Shown piece after piece: positions 1 to 7,960 of a DNA stretch of 30,868 nucleotides. Position 1 is the stretch's first letter. Every line of letters begins with the position of its first letter. Location of the stretch: contig DGDX01000093.1 in the NCBI GenBank assembly GCA_002385665.1, positions 1 through 30,868 on the forward strand, written 5' to 3'. The notes under the pieces are model-generated. The model ran no database searches and had not been told where the DNA came from. It saw only the letters and a list, made by a program, of their open reading frames with translations. Origin of the DNA: Firmicutes bacterium UBA3941 (lineage in GTDB: Bacteria; Bacillota; Clostridia; Caldicoprobacterales; UBA3941). The position numbers and the translations under genes are program-made.

Positions 1-155
<155 letters not shown>

Positions 156-222
156 TTAGATTGTTAGAGAAAACAGGTGTTCTTACTATTAATTAACATA
201 GTGTAAACATAGCAAAACACCT

Positions 223-250
223 TGCATTTATATAATAGTTTTAGTAGAAT
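223..250 (+). promoter_or_regulatory. Possible promoter of the surface-modification operon
   Basis: TTGCAT (223-228) and TAGAAT (245-250) are separated by 16 bases. The -10 matches the consensus at five of six positions, the -35 at only three. A separate TATAAT at 231-236 lacks a good -35. The promoter sits 30 bases before the ATG at 281, which has a purine-rich ribosome binding site (around 267-272). Confidence 0.4.
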
Positions 251-280
251 GTTAACAGTTAAGATAAGGGGTATCAGAAC

Positions 281-1903
281 ATGCGTATAGGCAGCAGAAG
301 GGTTAGTAAAAGGTTTTTCATTATTTTGCTTGTTGTTATATTATTGATTGCAACCAGGATCTATGCATCAAACAAGGTTTATCGTAGTGTGACATTGGAG
401 GCGGGGATAGATGTCATCGATCTATCTCATTTTATAAAGAGCGATAATGTAGAAGGCACTTTTGTAACGGACATGTCAACCGTTGATACGACTAAGCCGG
501 GTCAATATGAGATAAAAATACGCATTGGGAGAAGGGTATACACATCAACTCTCAATATAGTGGATACCATCCCTCCTACAGCTGAGGTGGTTTATCAGAA
601 AATACCCTTTGGGAAGACTGTTGAGGCAAGTTCCTTTGTAAAAAATATAGTTGATGCAACAACGGTTGAGATTAGTTATTTGGAAAAGCCCGATTTCGAA
701 TTTATAGGAGATCAGGATATTATTATAGTTTTAAAAGATTCAGGGGGTAATGAGACCCAATTAACAGCCAAGCTTTCTATAGGGATGGTACATGAACTGG
801 TAGAAGTTGGTGTCGGCACAGAATTACTGGATATTGGACTATTCTTAATGGATGAAAAATTTACGGGCGACTTCGTTACCGATGTCTCCGACATAGATCT
901 GAACCATCCGGGTGAGTATGACATTGTGATCAATTGTGATGGAAGGAAATTTACATCGAGACTACAAATAGTTGATGACATACCACCCAAGGCCGATGTT
1001 GTGCAGCAGGAAATATGGCTTGGCGATGAGTTGGATGCTCAAAGCTTCGTAGAGAATATCGAGGATCACTCTGAAGTGACAGTTTCCTATAAAGAAAAAC
1101 CCAATTTCAACAAGGTGGGTTCTCAGGAAGTATCCATTCTTCTGGTTGATACTAGTGGCAATCAAACAGAACTAAAAGCACCTCTTGTAATAGTGGAGGA
1201 TACAGAACCACCGGTAATCGTAGGGGACAACGAAAAGCTGGTTTATGTAGGAGAAAAGGTTTCATACAGAAAACACGTCACCGTCACCGATAATAGAGAT
1301 GAAAATGTGGACCTAAATATAGATAGCAGTGCAGTAAATCTTAAGAAGCCGGGCACTTATCCGGTCACATACAAAGCAACGGATTCCTCAGGCAATACTG
1401 CAACAAAGACTATTAACTTTATAGTAAAGGAAAAGCCCAAAAATTATGTGAGTGAAGATGAAGTTAATGTTTTAGCGGACCAAATTTTGGCAAACATTAT
1501 TAAAGAGGGTATGTCACAAAGGGAAAAGGCAAGGGCAATATATGATTGGACTAGAGCCCATATAAAATATGTTAACGACTATGAGAATAATACAGATTGG
1601 GTAAGGGCTGCCTACGATGGGATAAAGAATGCTAAAGGAGATTGTTATGCCTTTTTCGGAACTGCTAAGGCACTTTTAACCAGAGCAGGAATAGATAATT
1701 TGGACATCGTTAAAAAGGGTGGTGGGCATTACTGGAGTATGGTCAATCTGGGGAACGGTTGGTATCACTACGATACAACTCCTCGAAGAACCGGCGGAGA
1801 ATTCTTTATGTTAACCGATGCCCAGCTTGAAGCATATTCCAAAAAGAACAAGAACAGTCATGTATGGGATAGAAACAAATATCCCGCTACCCCAGAAGAA
1901 TAG
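281..1903 (+). CDS. Membrane-anchored transglutaminase-like protein with repeated extracellular modules
   Basis: 540 residues. A hydrophobic segment at about residues 11-28 after a basic N-terminus is a signal anchor or uncleaved signal peptide, so the rest lies outside the cell. Two copies of a roughly 138-residue module follow (about 34-170 and 173-308), each with FVTD..., PG.Y...I, D.IPP and VSYxEKPxF-type blocks. Next is a DUF5011/Ig-like repeat (about 310-385, with the typical PGTYPVTYKATDSSGN block). The C-terminal transglutaminase-like domain (about 400-540) has a candidate triad of C455 (GDCYAFF), H483 (GGHYWSMV) and D498 (WYHYDTTP). Such domains can crosslink, transfer to, or cleave amide bonds; which applies here is not visible. 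It opens a probable operon, 34 bases before the racemase gene. The domain call is firm; the substrate is unknown. Confidence 0.85.
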   Translation: MRIGSRRVSKRFFIILLVVILLIATRIYASNKVYRSVTLEAGIDVIDLSHFIKSDNVEGTFVTDMSTVDTTKPGQYEIKIRIGRRVYTSTLNIVDTIPPTAEVVYQKIPFGKTVEASSFVKNIVDATTVEISYLEKPDFEFIGDQDIIIVLKDSGGNETQLTAKLSIGMVHELVEVGVGTELLDIGLFLMDEKFTGDFVTDVSDIDLNHPGEYDIVINCDGRKFTSRLQIVDDIPPKADVVQQEIWLGDELDAQSFVENIEDHSEVTVSYKEKPNFNKVGSQEVSILLVDTSGNQTELKAPLVIVEDTEPPVIVGDNEKLVYVGEKVSYRKHVTVTDNRDENVDLNIDSSAVNLKKPGTYPVTYKATDSSGNTATKTINFIVKEKPKNYVSEDEVNVLADQILANIIKEGMSQREKARAIYDWTRAHIKYVNDYENNTDWVRAAYDGIKNAKGDCYAFFGTAKALLTRAGIDNLDIVKKGGGHYWSMVNLGNGWYHYDTTPRRTGGEFFMLTDAQLEAYSKKNKNSHVWDRNKYPATPEE

Positions 1904-1937
1904 CTATTAAATTCCTGACGAAAGAGTTGATCAATAA

Positions 1938-2654
1938 ATGAAACTAGGGGTTATTGGCGGGTTAGGGCCTATGGCAACGGCATATTTTATGGAACTCATA
2001 GTAAATATGACAGATGTACAAAATGACCAGGAACACCTGGAGATGATAATATTCAATTGCCCTTCTATACCCGACAGGACAAAATATATATTAGGAAAAA
2101 GTAATGAAAACCCTGTTGAAGCCATGGCATTAATAGGAAAACAGCTTGCGGAGCTGGGAGCAGATTATATTTCTATTCCATGTATAACAGCACATTATTT
2201 TTATAATGATCTGGCCAGGCTTATTGATGTCCCCGTTGTAGATGCTGTGACTGAGACGGCGAATCATTTAAAGGAGCTAGGTGTAAAAAAAGTGGGGATT
2301 CTTGCCACCGATGGGACTTTAGCTGGTGGCTTATTTCAAGGCAGCTTATCCACTGTCGGAATTGACTATATCATTCCCTCCAACTGTGCACAAAGGGGAG
2401 TGATGAAGATTATTTACGATGATATCAAGGCGGGACGCCCTGTCGATATAGCACTGTTTAACCAAATCTCCAAGGGATTACGGGACAGCGGTGCAGAGAT
2501 TATTATTTTGGGTTGTACTGAATTGTCACTAATAAAAAGAGACTTTTCTATAGGCGCAGGCTATATAGATGTGATGGAGGTACTGGCCAAGGCATCTATA
2601 CTTTACTGCCATAGGCCATTAAAAAAACAATACTATAGTTTGATTTCAAATTGA
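1938..2654 (+). CDS. Aspartate/glutamate racemase family protein
   Basis: 238 residues, the usual length for the cofactor-independent Asp/Glu/hydantoin racemase superfamily. The N-terminus MKLGVIGGLGPMAT is the family signature. The two catalytic cysteines are in place: C82 in SIPCITAHYF and C193 in LGCTELSL. The family interconverts L- and D-amino acids, most often aspartate or glutamate, by a two-base mechanism in the cytoplasm. The sequence resembles the YgeA/RacX-type broad-specificity group more than MurI. The gene starts 34 bases after the transglutaminase gene and ends 10 bases before the adenylation gene. It probably supplies a D-amino acid to that enzyme, which is an inference from position. 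The ribosome binding site is weak. Confidence 0.85.
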   Translation: MKLGVIGGLGPMATAYFMELIVNMTDVQNDQEHLEMIIFNCPSIPDRTKYILGKSNENPVEAMALIGKQLAELGADYISIPCITAHYFYNDLARLIDVPVVDAVTETANHLKELGVKKVGILATDGTLAGGLFQGSLSTVGIDYIIPSNCAQRGVMKIIYDDIKAGRPVDIALFNQISKGLRDSGAEIIILGCTELSLIKRDFSIGAGYIDVMEVLAKASILYCHRPLKKQYYSLISN

Positions 2655-2664
2655 GGGTGAGGAC

Positions 2665-4191
2665 ATGCAAACTAATATACTGGAATATCTGGATTATACC
2701 GTAAAGCGGGTTCCTGATAAGATCGCATATTCCAATGGTGAGACTGGGATAAGTTTTCGGGAGGTTTACGATCAGGCAAGGGCTATAGGTACCTTTTTGA
2801 ATCGCCAAGGCGTTTACAAAGAACCAGTGGTTGTCTTTATGAACAGGCATCCCAAAGCCATCGTAGCTTTTTATGGGGTAGTCTATGGCGGTAACTTTTA
2901 TGTGCCAATTGATGAGGAAATGCCCCGTTTTCGTATCGAGCTAATTTTAAAAAATCTAAATCCCAGGGCAATAATATGCGATGAAACAACCAGAAATATC
3001 GTAGAAACCTTCCAATATGACGGGGGAATATATCTCTATGACGATATTGTCAAAACCCCTATAGACGAAGAAGTTATTGGTAGGATACGACAAGCTTCAA
3101 TAGATACAGATCCTATTTATGTAGTATTTACATCTGGATCGACGGGAATACCAAAGGGGGTTGTAGCTTGTCACCGCTCAGTAATTGACTATATTGAGAA
3201 CTTATCCGAAGTCTTGGGTTTTAATGAGGATACGGTCTTTGGGAATCAAACGCCTTTGTATTTTGATGCCTGTTTAAAGGAACTATATCCCACCCTAAAG
3301 TTTGGTTCAACCGCCTATATTATTCCAAAGAACTTGTTTATGTTCCCCATTAGGCTTGTTGAATACTTGAATGAACATAAGATCAACACCATATGCTGGG
3401 TGGTTTCCGCTTTGACAATGATATCGGCCTTTGGTGTGCTGGACAAGACAGTCCCTAAGTATCTCCATACTGTTGCCTTTGGTAGCGAAGTCTTTCCAAT
3501 GAAGCAGTTTAATCTTTGGAGAAAGGCCTTACCAAATGCTAAGTTTATTAACCTTTACGGGCCTACGGAAGCTACGGGTATGAGCTGTTATTTTATAGTG
3601 GACCGTGAGTTTAATGATGATGAGGTTCTACCCATAGGCAGACCCTTTAAAAACACCGATATTATATTGCTGGATGATAATAATCGGATACCTCCCAAGG
3701 GTGAGGCAGGAGAAATATGTATAAGGGGGACATCCCTAACCCTGGGTTATTACAACGATCCGGAAAGGACCAAGGAGGTATTTGTACAGAATCCGCTAAA
3801 CGATGCTTATCCTGAGCTCATATACCGGACAGGGGATCTAGGCAGATATAACGAAAGAGGAGAATTAATGTTTATATCCCGCAAGGATCACCAGATTAAA
3901 CATATGGGTCATCGTATCGAATTAGGAGAAATTGAATATAACGTTAATTTGATAGAAGGCATTAAGAGTGCCTGTTGTATTTATCGGGAAGAAACCGAAA
4001 AGATAGAACTCTATTATGTTGGTGATATAGATTCGAAGGACTTGGCCACTGCCTTAAAACAACGGCTTCCTAGGTATATGGTTCCAAACATTATAAGAGC
4101 CTTGGATGAGATGCCTTTAACCGCCAACAAGAAGATAGATCGAGTTTTCTTAAAAGAACATTATGCAAAGAACAAAAGGGGGACCAAATAA
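2665..4191 (+). CDS. Stand-alone amino acid adenylation enzyme (DltA-like)
   Basis: 508 residues, the size of a free-standing adenylation domain such as DltA. Core motifs appear in order: A3 FTSGSTGIPKG (about 152-165), A5 NLYGPTEAT, A7 YRTGDLGR, A8 (GHRIELGEIE) and A10 LTANKKID with catalytic lysine K490. The enzyme should activate an amino acid with ATP and load it on the carrier protein encoded just downstream. In DltA a cysteine before GEV in the pocket is tied to D-alanine choice; here the block reads AFGSEVF, so G273 stands in its place. The pocket also has D201 (the usual amino-group anchor) and K205. Substrate is therefore probably not D-alanine; an acidic amino acid is possible. Start is ATG with a GAGG site upstream. 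Confidence 0.87.
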   Translation: MQTNILEYLDYTVKRVPDKIAYSNGETGISFREVYDQARAIGTFLNRQGVYKEPVVVFMNRHPKAIVAFYGVVYGGNFYVPIDEEMPRFRIELILKNLNPRAIICDETTRNIVETFQYDGGIYLYDDIVKTPIDEEVIGRIRQASIDTDPIYVVFTSGSTGIPKGVVACHRSVIDYIENLSEVLGFNEDTVFGNQTPLYFDACLKELYPTLKFGSTAYIIPKNLFMFPIRLVEYLNEHKINTICWVVSALTMISAFGVLDKTVPKYLHTVAFGSEVFPMKQFNLWRKALPNAKFINLYGPTEATGMSCYFIVDREFNDDEVLPIGRPFKNTDIILLDDNNRIPPKGEAGEICIRGTSLTLGYYNDPERTKEVFVQNPLNDAYPELIYRTGDLGRYNERGELMFISRKDHQIKHMGHRIELGEIEYNVNLIEGIKSACCIYREETEKIELYYVGDIDSKDLATALKQRLPRYMVPNIIRALDEMPLTANKKIDRVFLKEHYAKNKRGTK

Positions 4192-4192
4192 A

Positions 4193-4417
4193 ATGGAAGA
4201 ATTATTAGAAATTTTAGAGGAAATGCATCCCGATGTGGATTTTAGAACTTGTGATACTTTAATTGATAGTAACATACTGGATTCCTTTGATATAATTGCT
4301 TTGATATCAGAGATCAAGATGGAATTTGGAGTTACCATACCACCGGACGAAATAATACCGGAGAACTTTAATTCCGCCAAGGCAATGTATGAACTAATTG
4401 AGCGTCTGTCGGATTAG
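4193..4417 (+). CDS. Acyl/aminoacyl carrier protein (DltC-like)
   Basis: 74 residues, close to the length of DltC. S31 in the LDSFD motif is the likely phosphopantetheine attachment site, within a small acidic helical protein. I start it at the ATG at 4193, which has a GGGGG-containing binding site 8-12 bases upstream, instead of the longer in-frame ATG at 4163 that overlaps the previous gene and adds a basic peptide unlike carrier proteins. It should carry the amino acid activated by the upstream enzyme to the membrane acyltransferase encoded downstream. It could in principle carry another acyl group, but its position next to an adenylation gene makes the aminoacyl role most likely. Confidence 0.85.
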   Translation: MEELLEILEEMHPDVDFRTCDTLIDSNILDSFDIIALISEIKMEFGVTIPPDEIIPENFNSAKAMYELIERLSD

Positions 4418-4435
4418 GATTAACAGGGGGATAAT

Positions 4436-6028
4436 ATGCTGTTTGCATCTTATGGTTTTATAGCTTTTATAGCAATTTTATTCATAGTATATTACCTTAT
4501 TCCCAAAAAATATCAGTGGATGTTGCTTCTATTAGCCAGCTATGTTTTTTATTTGTTTGCCGGCCCTAAATATATACTTTATATTGTATTTACAACCGTT
4601 TCCACCTATATAATTAGCTTAAGGATTGATAAGCTGAATCAAACTCAAGCCCAGTATTTGGCCAAGTACAAGGAGGATCTGTCGAGGGCTGATAAAAGGG
4701 CATACAGGGATATGATGAAAGGTAGGATGCGGAGATGGCTAGTGGCTTGTCTGCTATTGAACTTTGGGATTTTGGCCGTAGTAAAATACTCTAACTTTGC
4801 CATAGCTAACTTGAATGCTATATTTCAAGCCTTCGGAGGGCAAGGCCAGTTATCGTTTTTAGATATAGCCCTGCCTATGGGTATTTCTTTCTATACCTTT
4901 CAAACAATGGGCTATATTATAGACGTATATAGGGGTAAGTACCCACCGGAGAAGAACATTTTCAAACTCGCTTTGTTTGTATCCTTTTTTCCCCAGCTCG
5001 TGCAAGGGCCAATTAGTAGATTTGATGACCTATCCAGAACGCTCTTCAAAGAGCATAGCTTTGAGCATAGGAATTTCAGCTTTGGCATGCAGAGGATAAT
5101 GTGGGGATATTTTAAGAAATTGGTCATAGCGGACCGTATACTGGTTGCTGTCAATACCATAATACGTGATCCGGAAGTATACCAAGGGGCTTTTGCTTTG
5201 GTAGGGATGCTATTTTATGCATTCCAACTTTATGCCGATTTCACGGGTGGAATCGATATTACCATAGGTATAGCCCAGGTGTTGGGTATAGAGGTTAAGG
5301 AGAACTTTAACAGACCTTATTTTTCGAAATCCATAGCGGAGTATTGGAGAAGGTGGCATATTACTCTGGGCACATGGTTTAGGGATTATTTATTTTACCC
5401 TATCTCCGTCAGTAAGCCTATGATGAAGGTGTTTAAGTTCACAAGGGAACGTTTTGGCGGTGCAATAGGTAGGCGTATACCTGTATATATATCTACTATT
5501 ACCGTCTGGTTTGTAACCGGTATTTGGCATGGTGCCAGTTGGAACTTTATAGCCTGGGGTATGGCAAATTGCGTGGTAATTATTATATCCCAGGAATTGG
5601 AACCATTTTATACTTGGTTCCACAGCAAGTTTAAAGTCGGGAATACCTTTGGCTTTCGATTGTTCCAAGTGTTACGCACTGTACTTCTCATGAGCTCAAT
5701 AAGAATGTTTGATTGTTATAGGGATGTACCTACCACCTTTAGAATGTTTGGCTCAATGTTTACGGTTTTCAATTACCGTGAGTTGTTCGGGGGAGCGCTT
5801 TTAGAACTTGGGCTGAGCATGGCAGACTATTGGGTCCTATTCATGGGACTTATTGCACTCCTTGGCGTAAGTCTTGCCCAGAGAAAGGGAAGTGTGAGAT
5901 TAAAGCTTGCCCAGGGATCTGATCTGCTTCGATATGCGGTATATTCTTTTATGTTCATTATAATTCTTATTTTTGGAGCCTATGGCGTAGGTTATGATTC
6001 CAGTCAGTTTATTTACAATCAGTTCTAG
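4436..6028 (+). CDS. MBOAT-family membrane O-acyltransferase (AlgI type)
   Basis: 530 residues with many hydrophobic segments. It carries the MBOAT landmarks: LPMGISFYTFQTMGYIIDVYRG, FPQLVQGPI, YADFTGG, an RRWHITLGTWFRDYLFYP block with H308, and GIWHGASWNFIAWG with the presumed catalytic H365. This is the family of AlgI, PatA/PatB and DltB, which pass an acyl group from a cytoplasmic donor to an acceptor outside the membrane. Its length and wording are closer to AlgI-type proteins than to DltB, which is near 400 residues. It starts 18 bases after the carrier gene with a GGGGG site and likely uses that carrier as donor. The acceptor, such as a wall or envelope polymer, cannot be read from sequence. 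Confidence 0.9.
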   Translation: MLFASYGFIAFIAILFIVYYLIPKKYQWMLLLLASYVFYLFAGPKYILYIVFTTVSTYIISLRIDKLNQTQAQYLAKYKEDLSRADKRAYRDMMKGRMRRWLVACLLLNFGILAVVKYSNFAIANLNAIFQAFGGQGQLSFLDIALPMGISFYTFQTMGYIIDVYRGKYPPEKNIFKLALFVSFFPQLVQGPISRFDDLSRTLFKEHSFEHRNFSFGMQRIMWGYFKKLVIADRILVAVNTIIRDPEVYQGAFALVGMLFYAFQLYADFTGGIDITIGIAQVLGIEVKENFNRPYFSKSIAEYWRRWHITLGTWFRDYLFYPISVSKPMMKVFKFTRERFGGAIGRRIPVYISTITVWFVTGIWHGASWNFIAWGMANCVVIIISQELEPFYTWFHSKFKVGNTFGFRLFQVLRTVLLMSSIRMFDCYRDVPTTFRMFGSMFTVFNYRELFGGALLELGLSMADYWVLFMGLIALLGVSLAQRKGSVRLKLAQGSDLLRYAVYSFMFIIILIFGAYGVGYDSSQFIYNQF

Positions 6029-6037
6029 GAGGGTGTT

Positions 6038-7111
6038 ATGAATAAAAAGGGGATAGGACTTAAAATTGGGACGGTTTGTTTTTTATTTATAACATTATGG
6101 TTTTTACAAAAGCTGCTGGTACCAAAGTATGTCACTGCCATAGTCGAAGGCTCCTTAATTGAAGAATATTATCATGAGAAGACAGACCATGATGTGATTT
6201 TTATTGGGGATTGTGAGGTTTACGAAAACATTTCACCTATTACCTTATGGGAGGAATATGGAATTACCAGCTTTATACGTGGGGGTGCTCAACAGCTCAT
6301 ATGGCAATCATATTACCTGTTAGAGGAAACATTAAAGTATGAGAAGCCAAAAGTGGTTGTATTCAACGTATTGGCTATGAAATATGATGAACCCCAGAAG
6401 GAAGCCTATAATCGTCTAAATCTGGACGGAATGAAGCTTTCTAAGGAAAAAATAAAAGCTGTAAAGGCTTCTATGATGGATGATGAGAATTTGATTGAGT
6501 ATATATTTCCATTGCTTAGGTATCATTCCAGATGGAGTGAGCTGACTAGTGAGGATTTCAAGTACCTCTTCAAAAAGGACAAGATTTCCCATAATGGTTA
6601 CTACATGAGGGTAGATGTTGAACCCGTGAAATCTATACCCAAAGGGAGAAAGCTCTCAAATTACCAGTTCGGGGAAAGATCCTATTACTATTTAGACCGT
6701 ATGGTAGAGCTATGTAAAGAAAACGACATAGATTTGGTATTGATGAAAGCTCCTAGCATATATCCCTATTGGTATGATGAATGGGATGAGCAAATGCGCG
6801 AGTATGCCAATAAACATGATCTCATGTATATAAACTTCCTGGATTTGATCGATGAGATAGGTATTGATTATAATGTAGATACTTATGATGCCGGTCTCCA
6901 TCTGAACTTATATGGGGCAGAGAAGATGGCAGTATATTTCGGTGACATCTTAAGGAAGACTTATGGTTTGGAAGACAGAAGAGGGGACGAGGAGATAAAA
7001 AAAGTATGGGATGAGAAGGTAGAATTTTATTATAGTATGAAAGAAAAGCAGTTGAGGGAGCTCGAGGAATACGGCTATCTCAAGAGTCTGGGTGTAGAAA
7101 AACGGGAATAG
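6038..7111 (+). CDS. Membrane-anchored SGNH-like protein, AlgJ/DltD-like partner of the MBOAT
   Basis: 357 residues. A single N-terminal hydrophobic segment (about residues 8-27) anchors it, leaving an extracellular SGNH-like domain. Block I reads FIGDCEVYENIS, with C59 where the family usually has the nucleophilic serine. The C-terminal block reads YDAGLHLNLYGAEK, giving D284 and H288. The tail (about 315-357) is charged and probably helical. Proteins of this class (AlgJ, AlgX, DltD, PatB) work with an MBOAT to finish acyl transfer to the polymer. It begins 9 bases after the MBOAT gene with an AGGAGGG site, so the two are very likely co-translated. The Cys for Ser change may keep activity through a thioester or mark a different chemistry. 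Confidence 0.78.
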   Translation: MNKKGIGLKIGTVCFLFITLWFLQKLLVPKYVTAIVEGSLIEEYYHEKTDHDVIFIGDCEVYENISPITLWEEYGITSFIRGGAQQLIWQSYYLLEETLKYEKPKVVVFNVLAMKYDEPQKEAYNRLNLDGMKLSKEKIKAVKASMMDDENLIEYIFPLLRYHSRWSELTSEDFKYLFKKDKISHNGYYMRVDVEPVKSIPKGRKLSNYQFGERSYYYLDRMVELCKENDIDLVLMKAPSIYPYWYDEWDEQMREYANKHDLMYINFLDLIDEIGIDYNVDTYDAGLHLNLYGAEKMAVYFGDILRKTYGLEDRRGDEEIKKVWDEKVEFYYSMKEKQLRELEEYGYLKSLGVEKRE

Positions 7112-7190
7112 GTTAAGGCTAAAAACCTAATACGGTTAAGCGTGATGATATTGTGGTATCTCATTATGGAATTTAAGGGAGAGAATAGAG

Positions 7191-7778
7191 ATGAAAAGGT
7201 TTTTTATTTTATCAATGGTATTGCTCTTGTTACTAGCTGCCTGTAGTAAGGGTGGGAATACATCCGGTGATGCTGCTGGGGATATGCCTGTAGATGGTAC
7301 TAAGGGAAATTCACAGGATATTCAAGAGGGTCAGAACCCAGCGGACAGCCAGGAAAATCAGGAAGTTGATCAAGAGAAGGGATATGAATTTGTATTTAAC
7401 GGTGTAACCATAGCGATGCATTCTAAAATGGAACCCATCCTTGAGAAATTGGGTGAGCCCATGGAATACTTCGAAGCGGAAAGTTGCGCATTACCTGGTA
7501 TGGAAAAAATTTATACCTACAGTGGTTTTGAAATACTCACCTATGAGAAAGAAGGAGTCGATTACGTATTGTCAGTGGTAATTCTTGACGATAGCGTTTC
7601 AACCAAGGAGGGTATCTACCTATATTCCGATCTGGATAGCCTGATAGAAAAGTATGGTGATGATTATACCAAAGAACTCAACACCTATAAATACGAATCA
7701 GGGCAATCCCAACTGGTATTTTTAGTGGAGGATGATGAGATAACTTCCATTGAGTATTTAGCAACTATGGAACAATAA
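7191..7778 (+). CDS. Lipoprotein of unknown function, end of the surface-modification operon
   Basis: 195 residues. The N-terminus MKRFFILSMVLLLLLAAC is a lipoprotein signal with lipobox LAAC and the modified cysteine at about residue 19. A low-complexity linker rich in Gly, Asp, Gln and Asn follows (to about residue 62), then a compact domain of about 130 residues that starts GYEFVFNGVTIAMHSKMEPIL and ends SIEYLATMEQ. I do not recognise a named family. It lies 79 bases after the SGNH gene with no terminator between, and a terminator follows, so it is probably the last gene of the operon. A role as an outer-surface partner of the modification machinery is an inference from place only. Confidence 0.75.
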   Translation: MKRFFILSMVLLLLLAACSKGGNTSGDAAGDMPVDGTKGNSQDIQEGQNPADSQENQEVDQEKGYEFVFNGVTIAMHSKMEPILEKLGEPMEYFEAESCALPGMEKIYTYSGFEILTYEKEGVDYVLSVVILDDSVSTKEGIYLYSDLDSLIEKYGDDYTKELNTYKYESGQSQLVFLVEDDEITSIEYLATMEQ

Positions 7779-7811
7779 GTCGTCAGACATAACTATAATA
7801 AATATCAGATC

Positions 7812-7842
7812 AACCCCTATCTATGGAAAAGGGGTTTTTTTT
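7812..7842 (+). terminator. Intrinsic terminator after the lipoprotein gene
   Basis: AACCCC (7812-7817) pairs with GGGGTT (7831-7836) and is followed at once by a run of eight T. It closes the operon that began at 281. Confidence 0.8.
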
Positions 7843-7850
7843 GGTTAAAC

Positions 7851-7879
7851 TTGATTATTTCGACAAAATGTGTTTTAAT
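7851..7879 (+). promoter_or_regulatory. Candidate promoter of the amidase gene
   Basis: TTGATT (7851-7856) and TTTAAT (7874-7879) are 17 bases apart. Both boxes are imperfect. The region downstream to 7930 is filled with repeated TGTTTT/TGTAAA-like elements and a palindrome, so regulation is likely. Confidence 0.4.
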
Positions 7880-7897
7880 TATGTAAAGTGCTTTACA
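7871..7897 (+). promoter_or_regulatory. Operator-like region: WalR-like box overlapping a palindrome
   Basis: TGTTTT-N5-TGTAAA (7871-7887) matches the B. subtilis WalR consensus TGTWAH-N5-TGTWAH at all but one position. The second half overlaps a palindrome with 7-base arms, TGTAAAG (7882-7888) and CTTTACA (7891-7897). Both lie at or just after the expected transcription start of a cell-wall hydrolase gene. Confidence 0.4.
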
Positions 7898-7960
7898 ATC
7901 CTACAAAGTGTTTTAATAGAATTGTAATAGCAGCTAAACAATTGCAAAGGGGGTGAAGAA

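Noticed and set aside
175..222. Inverted repeat AGGTGTT/AACACCT as a ligA terminator
   Set aside because: Seven-base arms with a 34-base loop and no T run; overlaps the promoter region of the next gene. Too weak to call.
2665..4417. Canonical dltA-dltC assignment
   Set aside because: The specificity cysteine of DltA is absent, a racemase is included and the MBOAT is of AlgI type, so naming these genes dlt would overstate the evidence.
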